DNA of 64,000 bases from Chersky-299 sp963749535 (GTDB taxonomy: Bacteria > Actinomycetota > Thermoleophilia > RBG-16-64-13): the NCBI GenBank assembly GCA_963749535.1, contig CAVVNF010000016.1, positions 1 through 64,000 of the forward strand, read 5' to 3'. A model generated the notes under the pieces. The model was not told the origin of the DNA. It made no database searches and saw nothing but the letters and a program-made list of their open reading frames with translations. Positions 36,052-44,571 of this stretch are shown in pieces (position 1 is the first letter of the stretch; each line of letters starts with the position of its first letter). The position numbers were made by a program, and so were the translations under genes.

Positions 36052-37248
36052 CTACAGCGTTACGACGAGGATCACCAGGACGTACGCGCCGCCCTCGTCG
36101 GGAAGGGTCGGCGGGGTACCACCCGACTGGTTTGCGGGTGGCAACGGGGAGGTCGTGAAAGTATTGTCACTCACTTCCGGCTGCGGGACGGCCTGTGCGC
36201 TGAGTATGGGCAGCTTGGGCCTGCTGGCCAGGATCTGCGCGACGATGTCCGCCTTATCGGCCGGGGCGGTGGATTCAAGAGTCACCGACATGCCCATCGA
36301 GTTGAGCAGGTCTATCAGTGGTGCCGCGTCCTTCTGACGGAGGAAGGCCGCGAACGTGGGTCCGCCCAGCCATAGCTCGCTGGGAAGGGGCTCGAGCGTC
36401 GTCATGCTAGTGACGAGCGCCGCTTTCTCCGCCATTTGGCCGGCCCTGGCCTGGTTCGACTGAGCTCCGTTCGATGAAGTGGTGGTCGTAGACGGCACCG
36501 AATTGTTGTACACCGGGCCGGCGCCGGCGGCTCCCCCGAGGGCGAGATAGTAGGGCCCGTTGCTCGACTTGAGGGTGTTGATCAAGGTGGCCTTATCCTG
36601 TATGGGGGCCGATGTAGCCGGCTTCGAGGCTCCGGCCAGGGGGACGCTCGAAGTGGAGGCTGCGGTCGTCCGCGCAGGCGCGACCGTCGTCGTGGCCGAT
36701 GCCGCCACTGTGGACGCGGAACCGAAAGCGGTGCTGGCGCTTGGCGCACTCTCTACACCCTTGTCGGCTACCGCGCCGCGGGCCGTCGTGGTGGTGACGC
36801 TTTGGGATACCGAGAAGTAGCCCGGCCGGTTGCGGATCACGCCGAACGTCACGACGCCAATAAGCACTGCCGCCACGCACACAGTCACCGGTATCCATGG
36901 GCGGAGACGGCGGCTCCATGAAAGCGAATGCGGTTTCGGCTCCCTCCCCGGCATGGGGAGCGGTTTCATCGGGTAGAGAAGGGCCTGGCGTATTCTGTCG
37001 GACAGGCTCGACGGCGGATCGACATAGTCGACAGCCTCGAGCATGTCCGCGATTTCACGCTGGGTGCCCAGGCGTGCCGCACACGAGGGACACCTCTTGA
37101 GGTGTTCCTCCACGGCGAGTCTCGCGTCGCTCGGCAGCGACCCGTCCAGGTAATCGACAGCCAGTTCGGCCCAATCGTCCACATGGCCGTCGAGGCTGCC
37201 CAGCCCCAACGGTTCTCGATTGTCTTGTTTGTCGTCCCGCGTGTTCAT
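36052..37248 (-). CDS. Zinc-binding anti-sigma factor, single-pass membrane protein
   Basis: 398 residues. The N-terminal zinc anti-sigma motif (VEEHLKRCPSC) is at residues 46-56. One membrane span (IPVTVCVAAVLIGVVTFGV) lies near residue 120. A long extracellular region rich in Thr, Ser and Ala and a conserved-looking outer segment (LPSELWLGGPTFAAFL) follow. The gene overlaps the sigma gene stop by four bases (ATGA), the usual sigma/anti-sigma coupling. It should hold the sigma factor at the membrane until an envelope signal arrives. The very C-terminus ends in a hydrophobic VLVILVVTL, which is odd. Confidence 0.85.
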   Translation of the reverse strand: MNTRDDKQDNREPLGLGSLDGHVDDWAELAVDYLDGSLPSDARLAVEEHLKRCPSCAARLGTQREIADMLEAVDYVDPPSSLSDRIRQALLYPMKPLPMPGREPKPHSLSWSRRLRPWIPVTVCVAAVLIGVVTFGVIRNRPGYFSVSQSVTTTTARGAVADKGVESAPSASTAFGSASTVAASATTTVAPARTTAASTSSVPLAGASKPATSAPIQDKATLINTLKSSNGPYYLALGGAAGAGPVYNNSVPSTTTTSSNGAQSNQARAGQMAEKAALVTSMTTLEPLPSELWLGGPTFAAFLRQKDAAPLIDLLNSMGMSVTLESTAPADKADIVAQILASRPKLPILSAQAVPQPEVSDNTFTTSPLPPANQSGGTPPTLPDEGGAYVLVILVVTL

Positions 37249-37940
37249 CCTTGTTCCCCTGTCGCGCCCTGTCTTCTGACGCCATCCTCAGCTTCCTGGT
37301 TCCGGGAGTTCGGGAGCTCATACCCGGCTTCGGCGAGCGCAACGGCAAGAGCTTCGCGTGCCCTGAAGATTCTCGATTTGATAGTGCCCTCTTGGACCTC
37401 GAGGATCTCGGCCGCTTCGCTGTAGGGAAACCCGAGCAGATCGCACAGGACGACCGCGAAGCGAAAACCCTCGTTCAGGCTCATCAAAGCCGCTCGTAGG
37501 GGCTCGGAAAGGCCATCGATTGCAGGGTCGATGCCCGCATGGCTCGAACCGACAGCGGCTCCCGAACCTGAAGGCCCGGATAGCTCGTCGAGGATCTCGT
37601 TCTCCATGGGCTCCGGGCGCTGACGCCGAAGTTGGTCGTAGGACGCGTTCACCACTATGCGATGCAACCACGTGCTGAAGAGCGCTTCGCCCTTGAAGCT
37701 GGCCAGATTTCGAAACGCCTTGATGAAGGCTTCCTGCGTGACGTCGGCGGCGTCCCACGGATTGCCCAAGGTGCGGAGCGCCAGGTTGTATGCCCGATGC
37801 TCGTGGCGGCGGTACAGCTCGGTGATGGCGAACATGTCGCCTTCTTTGGCGAGCTCTACCAGCCGAGCATCGGGATCCAGTTGTCGTTCTTGTGTGGCCA
37901 CATCCACCCGGGTTCGATCGCTTCCGCTGGGCCGGTTCAT
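37245..37940 (-). CDS. ECF RNA polymerase sigma factor
   Basis: A 231-residue group 4 sigma factor. Region 2 spans residues 40-105 (AITELYRRHEHRAYNLALRT, DVTQEAFIKAF, FSTWLHRIVVN). Region 4 spans about 150-205 (FAVVLCDLLGFPYSEAAEIL, GTIKSRIFRARE). It directs polymerase to a small stress regulon and is held by the downstream anti-sigma factor. The first 25 residues are extra; an internal start is possible. Confidence 0.92.
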   Translation of the reverse strand: MNRPSGSDRTRVDVATQERQLDPDARLVELAKEGDMFAITELYRRHEHRAYNLALRTLGNPWDAADVTQEAFIKAFRNLASFKGEALFSTWLHRIVVNASYDQLRRQRPEPMENEILDELSGPSGSGAAVGSSHAGIDPAIDGLSEPLRAALMSLNEGFRFAVVLCDLLGFPYSEAAEILEVQEGTIKSRIFRAREALAVALAEAGYELPNSRNQEAEDGVRRQGATGEQG

Positions 37941-38060
37941 TCTATCAGGGAGCCTGGACCTCCCAAGTCCGGCTCAGGATCGGGCTCCGTTCCCTGCGCG
38001 CGGGGCCTACGCTATTCTTGGAACGGTCGTGTAGGGAGCCAAATCGAGGAGGAGACTGGG

Positions 38061-38432
38061 ATGCCCTCGAAAGCAGATATGGACAGGGAGCGGGTCGCCG
38101 CGGACATGCTCGCTGAGTTGCAGGACGAGATGCGGAAGATGCCGGTGAGCGACTATCTGGTCTACCTGATGCAGTCGGTCTCCGCGATGGGATTCCGTCG
38201 GCTCGGTCTATCGCCCGAGACGGCCGGCGAACGCGACCTTGAGCAATCGCGGCTGGCGATCGAGGCGTTCAAAGCGTTGCTGAACGTGGTCGAAGCGACA
38301 CGGCCGCGGGAAGAAGTGACGATGCACAGAGCGGTATTGTCGCAGATGCAGCTGGCGTACGTGGCCGCGCTCAACCCACCACCCGAGCCTGAGATCGAGG
38401 ACGATGAGGAGCCCGAAGCCGAAGAGGACTGA
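38061..38432 (+). CDS. DUF1844-like small protein
   Basis: 123 residues starting at ATG 38061 behind GAGGAGGAGA. The central helices SDYLVYLMQSVSAMGFRRLG, then ERDLEQSRLAIEAFKALL, fit the DUF1844 pattern (short alpha-helical proteins of unknown function). The C-terminus is a strongly acidic tail EIEDDEEPEAEED. It lies divergent from the sigma operon and upstream of mtnP. Confidence 0.65.
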   Translation: MPSKADMDRERVAADMLAELQDEMRKMPVSDYLVYLMQSVSAMGFRRLGLSPETAGERDLEQSRLAIEAFKALLNVVEATRPREEVTMHRAVLSQMQLAYVAALNPPPEPEIEDDEEPEAEED

Positions 38433-38533
38433 GCGCGACTGCTGCATGGTACGCTGGTTTCCCACCGGGGTGGCGTTCGCGCGTTGAGCGGTCGGTGTGC
38501 GTTGGCGGGCAATGATGATGCGAAAGGCTGAAT

Positions 38534-39334
38534 ATGGAGGCTAGGGCGGAGATAGGGGTATTCGGCGGGTCCGGATTCTACTCGTTCTTGGATGATGTCG
38601 AGGAAGTCACTGTCGAGACCCCGTACGGGCACCCGAGCGACAGCTACTTCGTAGGGCAGATAGGCGGCAAACGGGTGGCCTTCCTCCCGAGACACGGCCG
38701 CAGGCACCAGTTGCCGCCGCATATGATCAACTACCGGGCGAACGTATGGGGCATGAAGTCGCTGGGCGTCAACCAGATTTTCGGGCCATGCGCCTCCGGG
38801 AGTCTCAAGACCGAAGTCGGCCTGGGCCACTTCGTAGTCTGCGATCAGTTCGTGGACCGCACGTGGGGAAGGAGAGACACCTTCTACGACGGTCCGATCA
38901 CGACTCACGTGTCGGCGGCCGATCCGTACTGTCCGTCGCTGCGACGGGCGCTCGTGGAGGGTGGGCGTGAGCTGGGGATCACCACGCACGACGGCGGGAC
39001 GGTCGTCGTCATCCAGGGGCCTCGCTTCTCCACGCGCGCTGAAAGCCGGTGGTTCAGCTCGATGGGTTGGGACGTCATCAACATGACCGGCTACCCTGAG
39101 GCCTACCTAGCCCGGGAACTGGAGCTCCACTACGCGAATATCTCGCTGATAACCGACTACGATGTGGGCGTCGCCGACGATCCGAACATGCCGCCCGTGA
39201 GCCACCACGACGTGGTGAAGGCGTTCAACGAGAACAATGCGCGCCTGCGCGAGCTGCTCTTCCTCGTGATACCCCGGCTGCCCGACGTCCTCGGTTGTGA
39301 CTGCGGCAGCGCCTTGGCCGGAGCTCGAGGCTAG
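38534..39334 (+). CDS. mtnP: S-methyl-5'-thioadenosine phosphorylase
   Basis: A 266-residue type II nucleoside phosphorylase acting in methionine salvage: methylthioadenosine plus phosphate gives adenine and methylthioribose phosphate. Family blocks are IGVFGGSGFYSFL, FLPRHGRRHQLPPHMINYRA (phosphate and sugar site), IQGPRFSTRAES and MTGYPEAYLARELE. The start at ATG 38534 has a modest SD (GAAAGG). It may act on methylthioinosine or purine nucleosides instead; the exact substrate choice is uncertain. Confidence 0.9.
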   Translation: MEARAEIGVFGGSGFYSFLDDVEEVTVETPYGHPSDSYFVGQIGGKRVAFLPRHGRRHQLPPHMINYRANVWGMKSLGVNQIFGPCASGSLKTEVGLGHFVVCDQFVDRTWGRRDTFYDGPITTHVSAADPYCPSLRRALVEGGRELGITTHDGGTVVVIQGPRFSTRAESRWFSSMGWDVINMTGYPEAYLARELELHYANISLITDYDVGVADDPNMPPVSHHDVVKAFNENNARLRELLFLVIPRLPDVLGCDCGSALAGARG

Positions 39335-39530
39335 GAGAAGGCGTCGGTCTTTCGCTGGGTGGGCCTTCGGCGGCTGATAGCAGACATGGGGCCGCTCGCC
39401 AGCTGGGTGCCCGCACCGGTATCGGGTGGAGCCACCCCTCGAGCGACCGGAGCGGCATGTCGGGGCCGGACCGGTCATTGGGTGGCGGGGTCGGTGCCGA
39501 CGGGTTCGGCCTTAGGCGATCGGACCGACC

Positions 39531-40130
39531 TTAGGTGACCGGATCTGCGCCGGGAGTGTCGGTCTGCACGGCAGGCCTTGGCCGCTCTGCACGAGTATCG
39601 GGTCTGTCTCCGTCCGAGCCGGTTCCCTCTGCGGACTCAGGCCGTGGGGCGGGGCCGGGTCTCGGCGCCGGGCTGGGCCTGGGAGCGGGACGTCGCTCGG
39701 CCGGCGGCGCCGCTTGGGTGGTAGCGGCCGGTGGTGCGCCGCCGGGGCGGGGCTCTGCGGACGCAGCCTCAACTCGCTCCGGAGCTTGGGCTTGAGGGGG
39801 GTACTCCACCGCGAGCCGGTCTCCATCACGCTTCACCACAACATTTTGTATGTGGGACAGCACCTGGCTCTTGCGTGTCTCGTCGGACTCGCCGGCCAGC
39901 TTCATGTCCATGTCCAGGAAACTCTCGTACATCTGCTCGACGAGACGGATCGACTCCTCCTGTGTCAACTGCATGGGTTTCAGGAGGGAAGCCACCTTGG
40001 CCAGTATCCCCTTGAGGGCGGTGAGAGACTCGCCTTCCTGTGGATCCCCGTCGCCCATCCGGTAGCCCTGCTCTTGGTCGGGCTGGCTGTCTCGACGATC
40101 GTCGCGACGATCTCTATCTCTCTTGGTCAC
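39531..40130 (-). CDS. DUF1844-type protein with Pro-rich tail
   Basis: 199 residues. I start it at GTG 40130, which overlaps the epimerase stop (GTGA); the frame is open further upstream only as the shadow of that gene. A charged, Arg/Asp-rich N-terminus precedes a helical core of 60 residues (LTALKGILAKVASLLKPMQL, EESIRLVEQMYESFLDMDMK). The last 90 residues are Pro, Ala and Arg-rich, disordered and repetitive. I assign no function. Confidence 0.55.
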   Translation of the reverse strand: MTKRDRDRRDDRRDSQPDQEQGYRMGDGDPQEGESLTALKGILAKVASLLKPMQLTQEESIRLVEQMYESFLDMDMKLAGESDETRKSQVLSHIQNVVVKRDGDRLAVEYPPQAQAPERVEAASAEPRPGGAPPAATTQAAPPAERRPAPRPSPAPRPGPAPRPESAEGTGSDGDRPDTRAERPRPAVQTDTPGADPVT

Positions 40131-41062
40131 GTCAGCTTCCTCTCCTGAAGCGCGCGGTAGAAAGCCACGGCTTCTCCCACGCCCTCGCTCAGGTCGACTT
40201 CCCATTCCCATCCTAGATCCGCTCTTGCCCGAGAAGCATCGAGAGCAATATGCTCGACCTCGCCCGGACGTTTTTCCCCGAAAACCGGCAAGACATTCGT
40301 CCCTACCGCTTCTCTCACGGCTTCGAAAATCTCGAGATCCGAGACCTCAATGGCTCGACCCAGATTGTAGACGCCGCAGACCGGCGTGTTAAGAGCCAGC
40401 AAGTTGGCCTTGACGATGTCGCCCACATAGCAGTAGTCCCGGGTCTTGGTGCCATCCCCGAAGATGGTGGGTCGCACGCCACTCAGCAACTGCAACGAAA
40501 AGATAGCCACTACCCCGGCTTCTCCGTGCGGATCCTGCCGCGGTCCGTACACGTTAGGGTAGCGCAGCACGGTGTACTGGAGGCCGAAGTTGTGCCGGTA
40601 AGCGAAAAGATAGTGCTCCACCGTATGCTTGCTCACTCCGTAGGGAGAGATCGGATCCACCGGGTGGGACTCATCCACCGGGAGGTAAGACGGCTCACCG
40701 AAAAGCGCGCCGCCGGTGCCCGCGTACAGCACCTTTCGCACTGAATACCGGCGGCAGCACTCCAGCACGTTGAGGGCGCCGAGGATGTTGACGGACGCGT
40801 CGTATGCCGGGTCCCGGACCGATCCAGTGACGTCGATGTGGGCCGCGAGATGGCAGACGGCCTCCGGTTTCTCCCGTTCGAAAGCCTTTCCCAGCTCCTC
40901 CGAGCGGATGTCGACCTCGTAGAATGCGGCGTCGGGGGGGAGGTTTTCTCTCTTGCCGGTGGCCAGGTTATCGACGATGGCGACCTCGTGCCCGGCAGCG
41001 AGCAGGCTGTCGCTGAGATGAGAGCCGATGAAGCCGGCGCCGCCTGTCACGAGAACCTTCAC
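40127..41062 (-). CDS. NAD-dependent sugar epimerase/dehydratase (GalE-like)
   Basis: A 311-residue short-chain dehydrogenase of the extended type. The NAD loop GGAGFIGSHL is at residues 7-16. The catalytic YGVSKH motif and the upstream Ser/Thr are present, as are RYPNVYGPRQDP and DYCYVGDIV. It probably acts on a UDP- or dTDP-sugar (UDP-glucose 4-epimerase-like) for cell-surface glycans. ATG 41062 begins the family similarity exactly. Confidence 0.9.
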   Translation of the reverse strand: MKVLVTGGAGFIGSHLSDSLLAAGHEVAIVDNLATGKRENLPPDAAFYEVDIRSEELGKAFEREKPEAVCHLAAHIDVTGSVRDPAYDASVNILGALNVLECCRRYSVRKVLYAGTGGALFGEPSYLPVDESHPVDPISPYGVSKHTVEHYLFAYRHNFGLQYTVLRYPNVYGPRQDPHGEAGVVAIFSLQLLSGVRPTIFGDGTKTRDYCYVGDIVKANLLALNTPVCGVYNLGRAIEVSDLEIFEAVREAVGTNVLPVFGEKRPGEVEHIALDASRARADLGWEWEVDLSEGVGEAVAFYRALQERKLT

Positions 41063-41297
41063 GTGTGAGCCTCCGCTGTCGATTTGAATAACAACCTATC
41101 ACCCCGACTTCGGGCAGCGCTTGTGGCGCGAGCGGCGTACCCATGTACGGCAGGCTGTAGGGGGGCAGTCTGTCTGGATCAGAGTTTAATGCAAAACCGG
41201 TCGAGAAGCGGCCAAGCCTTCTACTCGCTGTGCATCGGGGCAGGCCCCAGGCTGATACGCTATACTCTCGCGGCCGATGCCAGAGGAGCGCGGCTGT

Positions 41298-41374
41298 CGG
41301 GACGTGGCGCAGCCTGGTAGCGCACCTGCTTTGGGAGCAGGGGGTCGGAGGTTCAAATCCTCTCGTCCCGACCA
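41298..41374 (+). tRNA. tRNA-Pro (TGG)
   Basis: Acceptor CGGGACG pairs with CGTCCCG. The anticodon stem-loop is CCTGC-TTTGGGA-GCAGG, giving TGG. T-arm GAGGTTCAAATCCTC. CCA is encoded at 41372-41374. Confidence 0.95.
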
Positions 41375-41403
41375 CAAGATCGGTCGGAGCGCAGGCTGAA
41401 CGG

Positions 41404-41476
41404 GCGGGTGTAGCTCAGTTGGCAGAGCATCGGCCTTCCAAGCCGTTTGTCGCGGGTTCGAATCCCGTCGCCCGCT
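41404..41476 (+). tRNA. tRNA-Gly (TCC)
   Basis: Acceptor GCGGGTG pairs with CGCCCGC (one G-T pair). The anticodon loop CTTCCAA gives TCC. T-arm CGGGTTCGAATCCCG. CCA is not encoded. Confidence 0.94.
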
Positions 41477-41514
41477 TCTTTCTGGTCCGCGTTCTGGTGG
41501 TCGAGCCGGTGCAT

Positions 41515-41588
41515 GCGCCTGTAGCTCAGTTGGATAGAGCAACGGACTTCTAATCCGTTTGTCGCAGGTTCGAATCCTGCCAGGCGCG
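41515..41588 (+). tRNA. tRNA-Arg (TCT), integration site of the element
   Basis: Acceptor GCGCCTG pairs with CAGGCGC. The anticodon stem-loop ACGGA-CTTCTAA-TCCGT gives TCT. T-arm GCAGGTTCGAATCCTGC. CCA is not encoded. From about 41543 on, the 3' half appears to come from the integrated element: the older 3' half survives at 51068-51113 with a different variable loop and T-stem. Confidence 0.95.
41543..41558 (+). other. attL core of the integrated element
   Basis: The 16-bp sequence CGGACTTCTAATCCGT covers the anticodon stem-loop of tRNA-Arg(TCT) and recurs exactly at 51068-51083. Crossover in the anticodon loop is typical of tyrosine integrases. Confidence 0.85.
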
Positions 41589-41602
41589 TACCGATTTGCA
41601 GG

Positions 41603-41630
41603 ACTTTCCCTCCACGCTCGGGGGGAAAGT
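41603..41630 (+). terminator. Terminator downstream of the tRNA cluster
   Basis: ACTTTCCC (41603-41610) pairs with GGGAAAGT (41623-41630) around a C/G-rich loop, then TTGCGTTTTG. It lies 14 bases after tRNA-Arg, inside the left end of the element, so the element supplies a terminator for the host tRNAs. Confidence 0.65.
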
Positions 41631-41777
41631 TTGCGTTTTGGGGTCATTTGCTAGGTATTTGCTAGGCGTCTGGCTCTAGGGGCCTAAATGCTAGCGGGCT
41701 CGTTACGCGGAGACTAGGTGCTACGGGGCGCCGGTGTGAACGCAGGGGTGTCCCCGTGAGCGGCGTATGTTTCAAAG

Positions 41778-42380
41778 ATGGATACCTCAGTCGACACCAA
41801 GACCTGCGCCAAGTGTGGCAGGGCACTGCCCGCAGCAAAGTTCCTTGGCCTCACTTCCGAGTGCGCTGACTGCACGTGGGAGCGGCTATGTCAGCTTGCG
41901 GAGGCCAATCTGAACAACACGGTCGCGCACCAACCTTCATATCAGAAGGCGGATCCCAACGTCTTTCGGCGCGGTTATCGCCGCTACCACAAAAAGAACC
42001 GCGAGAAGATACTGGAGCGCATGCGCCGCCGCTTTGCCGCCAAGGAGCGGCATCAAGGTCTCTTGGCTCAGGCCGAGGCCGGGTACCTCAAGCCCGAAGC
42101 GCCGATGCGGAAACGCCGCGCTCACAGACGTGGAGCGGGGGGGGCGCACACCATTGAGGATGTCCAACGGCTTTACGACGAGCAGGAAGGCCGCTGCTTC
42201 TATTGTGGGCGAGAGCTGAACGGGAAATATGGCCTCGACCACAAGACCCCGTTGAGCCGGGGCGGGACTGATCGGCCCGAGAATCTCTGTTGCGCCTGCA
42301 AACTATGCAACTGGCTCAAAGACGAGAAGACGGCGGAAGAGTTTGTAAAGTACCTGGCCAACCTGTCAAGATGCCCATAG
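41778..42380 (+). CDS. HNH endonuclease
   Basis: 200 residues. An N-terminal zinc knuckle (CAKCGRALPAAKF, ECADC) is followed by a basic helical middle (residues 70-120). The C-terminal HNH domain has CFYCGREL, the metal/His block LDHKTPLSRGG and the second CxxC in CCACKLCNWLK. In cos-type phages an HNH protein next to the terminase genes stimulates packaging cuts. Here the gene sits at the left end, but in the excised circle it would lie downstream of the small terminase in the same direction. A homing-nuclease role is the alternative. Confidence 0.85.
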   Translation: MDTSVDTKTCAKCGRALPAAKFLGLTSECADCTWERLCQLAEANLNNTVAHQPSYQKADPNVFRRGYRRYHKKNREKILERMRRRFAAKERHQGLLAQAEAGYLKPEAPMRKRRAHRRGAGGAHTIEDVQRLYDEQEGRCFYCGRELNGKYGLDHKTPLSRGGTDRPENLCCACKLCNWLKDEKTAEEFVKYLANLSRCP

Positions 42381-42412
42381 TTGGTAGTCAGTCCCAGGGG
42401 CCTCGCTCTTGC

Positions 42413-43645
42413 CTATGCGCCCACGATTTGCAGGTGTCTGGCGGCCTTTGTCTTTGCGTTGGCCACTGACTGCACGGCGTCCCGCTGCATGCCGGGCAGG
42501 ACATGCTGGTACACGGTCATGGTGAATGCCGGGGTACTGTGTCCGAGCCTCTCTGAGACCACCTTGACGGGTACACCGGCCGCGACTAGCAAAGTCGCAT
42601 GCGTGTGGCGCAGATCATGCAGGCGGATCGTGGGTAGCTTGGCCCTCTTCTCGTGCGCCTGAAAGGCGCGACTCAGGTAGTCGGGATGCAGAGCGCTCCC
42701 GTCCTGGAGCGTGAACACGAGACCGTGATCCGGCCACTCTCCGGGCCATTCCTCGCGCTCCGCCTGCTGGCGCTCCTGCCATGCTTCGAGGGCGGCCCGG
42801 GTCTCTTTGTCGAGCTCCACTTGCCGGCGGCCCGTGGCCGTCTTCGGCTTGCTCTCGCGTACGTCGGCTCTCTTGACGGTGACTCTTGCCCGCTGCACGG
42901 TGATCGTGGCGGCCTCCAGGTCTACATCGCGCCAGGTGAGCCCGCACACTTCACCGCGGCGCATGCCCGTCCACGCCGCCAGGCGCCACATGGGGAAGAG
43001 GCGGTCATTCGCCACGCTTGCCAGGAACTTGTCTAACTCTTCGCGGGTCCAGGTCTTCATCTCACCGGCTCCGTCCGAGTCACGCTGTATCTTCGGTAGT
43101 TCGGCCGCGTCGGCTGGGTTGTAGGGGATGAGCTTCTTCTTCACCGCGTCGGTGAGCGCCTTGTGGAGCGTCGCGCCGAAGCGGCGGATCGTACTTGCGC
43201 TCAGACCCGTGGGCGGCGCCGGCTTCTCACCGTCCTTTAGCTTGCGCTTCGGCTGGCGCCCCGTCTTCGCGAGCGCCGCATATAGGTGGTCTACCATCGT
43301 CGGCGTAAGCTGCTGCAGACGTTCGGCGCCGATTCGCGGCACGATGTACTTATCGACGTGCAGCTTGTAGCTCACGAGCGTCGTGGGGCGGACCCGTGAG
43401 GCGCTGGCCTCGAGCCACTGCTCCAGGTATTCGCGCACCGTGATCCGCGTTGCCGCGACGGCCGTACCCTTGTCGGAGGCTGAGCGCGCGTCGTTGCGCG
43501 CCGTCTTGGCCTCTGTCTTAGTCGCAAAGCCGCCTTTCCACTGATCTTTCATCTTGCCCGTGTTCGGGTCACGGACGCGGACCACGTAACTCCACGTCTG
43601 CCCTCGTTTCACGAGCCCGTCTTTCATGGCCTGGTCTGTCATCAA
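42413..43645 (-). CDS. int: Tyrosine-recombinase integrase
   Basis: A 410-residue phage-type integrase. The N-terminal arm-binding region spans residues 1-60 (YVVRVRDPNTGKMKDQWKGG). The SAM-like core-binding domain spans 65-180. The catalytic domain at 195-400 has Arg in TGMRRGEV, HDLRHTHATLL, LGHSTPAFT and the nucleophile Tyr in TVYQHV. It should mediate insertion and excision at the tRNA-Arg core. It overlaps the neighbouring HTH gene by four bases, so both are transcribed leftward from the switch region at 44.3 kb. Confidence 0.93.
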   Translation of the reverse strand: MMTDQAMKDGLVKRGQTWSYVVRVRDPNTGKMKDQWKGGFATKTEAKTARNDARSASDKGTAVAATRITVREYLEQWLEASASRVRPTTLVSYKLHVDKYIVPRIGAERLQQLTPTMVDHLYAALAKTGRQPKRKLKDGEKPAPPTGLSASTIRRFGATLHKALTDAVKKKLIPYNPADAAELPKIQRDSDGAGEMKTWTREELDKFLASVANDRLFPMWRLAAWTGMRRGEVCGLTWRDVDLEAATITVQRARVTVKRADVRESKPKTATGRRQVELDKETRAALEAWQERQQAEREEWPGEWPDHGLVFTLQDGSALHPDYLSRAFQAHEKRAKLPTIRLHDLRHTHATLLVAAGVPVKVVSERLGHSTPAFTMTVYQHVLPGMQRDAVQSVANAKTKAARHLQIVGA

Positions 43646-44238
43646 TCCTCCTTCGGTTTCAGCTCAGGAAAGCGCTTCCAGGCGTTCTGTAACCGGCGCC
43701 AGACGGTCGAGGGGTGGATGTCGAACTCCTGAGCCGTGACGGCAAGGGGCTGGGTAGCACCTTCGCTCACGGCCTTTAGGTAGGACTCAGCCGTTCGCCT
43801 CAGAGTCTCGGGGTCAAGACCCTTACGACCTCGTTTGACCTTGAGATTCTTGAGAGGTACTGCGGTGCCCGCAATCAGCTCGCCGTAGCTGATCTTGAAG
43901 ACGTTGTTCGGCACCTGCTCATCTAACTTGGTGCCAGACCTGCTGGCGGCGCCTTCTCGGATGGCTCGCAGTATATTGCCGATTCGAATGTCCCGAAGCA
44001 TGCGCGCGGTGACTTCGTACTCTTGTTTTCCATCCGGGGCTCCGATGCGGAGGCCTGTGCAATAAAGGACTCCCCGCCCCGTAGTTCCTAGCCGGATTCT
44101 GATTTCACACGGAAGATCGCCGCCCCTGACGCCGATCCATGTGCCAGCGTACCGCCCCAGAAAACGACCGCCGTGGGAATCGGGCGGGGTCCATGTGTAC
44201 TTCGGAAGCTGGTCTCCGTTTGCGTCATTCCGTGTCAT
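43642..44238 (-). CDS. Hypothetical protein with C-terminal helix-turn-helix, co-transcribed with int
   Basis: 198 residues from ATG 44238; an upstream ATG at 44274 would add 12 residues. The N-terminal 130 residues (YTWTPPDSHGGRFLGRYAGT) resemble nothing I know. The C-terminus has RRTAESYLKAVSEG and LAVTAQEFDIHPSTVWRRLQ, a homeodomain-like HTH as in recombinases or WhiA-type regulators. It probably binds DNA and regulates the element. The four-base overlap with int suggests coupled expression. Confidence 0.65.
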   Translation of the reverse strand: MTRNDANGDQLPKYTWTPPDSHGGRFLGRYAGTWIGVRGGDLPCEIRIRLGTTGRGVLYCTGLRIGAPDGKQEYEVTARMLRDIRIGNILRAIREGAASRSGTKLDEQVPNNVFKISYGELIAGTAVPLKNLKVKRGRKGLDPETLRRTAESYLKAVSEGATQPLAVTAQEFDIHPSTVWRRLQNAWKRFPELKPKED

Positions 44239-44370
44239 CAGTGGACGCTCCCTAGCGCTAGTGCTTATATGCAATTACATCCTAATGCATAAGGCCGGTT
44301 TGCACAACTAGAAGCCTTGGTTTGCATTCAGAGAGAAGCGTAAGAGGTAATCAGAAAGGCGGTGACGCGA
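44239..44370. promoter_or_regulatory. Divergent switch region of the element, with repeats
   Basis: This AT-rich stretch separates leftward int from the rightward operon. It contains the inverted repeat ATGCA (44269) / TGCAT (44286) and two direct copies of GGTTTGCA at 44297 and 44319, 22 bases apart (two helical turns). Candidate operators for the XRE protein encoded just to the right. Confidence 0.5.
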
Positions 44371-44571
44371 ATGGGACTAAGAGAAGAACGGTTGCGGCGT
44401 GGTTTGTCACTCGAGGCGGCCGCGATGTTGGCGGGTGTTGATACCAGCACGCTTAGCCGGATCGAGCGCGGGCTGTGTCAGCCCAAGCCCGAGACGGTGG
44501 TGCGCCTGGCCCGAGCCCTAAAGATCTCTGCCGGCCATATGGCTCAGATGCTCACGGTGGCGCGGCAATGA
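44371..44571 (+). CDS. XRE-family helix-turn-helix regulator
   Basis: 66 residues, essentially one Cro/CI-type HTH: GLREERLRRGLSLEAAAMLA, VDTSTLSRIERGL, PETVVRLARALK. I choose ATG 44371; an in-frame GTG at 44362 would add three residues. It is the first gene of the rightward operon and next to the switch region, so it is the likely controller of the lysogeny-like state. It lacks a C-terminal cleavage domain, so any induction would need a partner or anti-repressor. Confidence 0.85.
   Translation: MGLREERLRRGLSLEAAAMLAGVDTSTLSRIERGLCQPKPETVVRLARALKISAGHMAQMLTVARQ

Noticed and set aside
36052..36300. C-terminal end of the anti-sigma factor as a second membrane span
   Set aside because: The final hydrophobic run is only nine residues and may reflect a late frameshift; too short to call.
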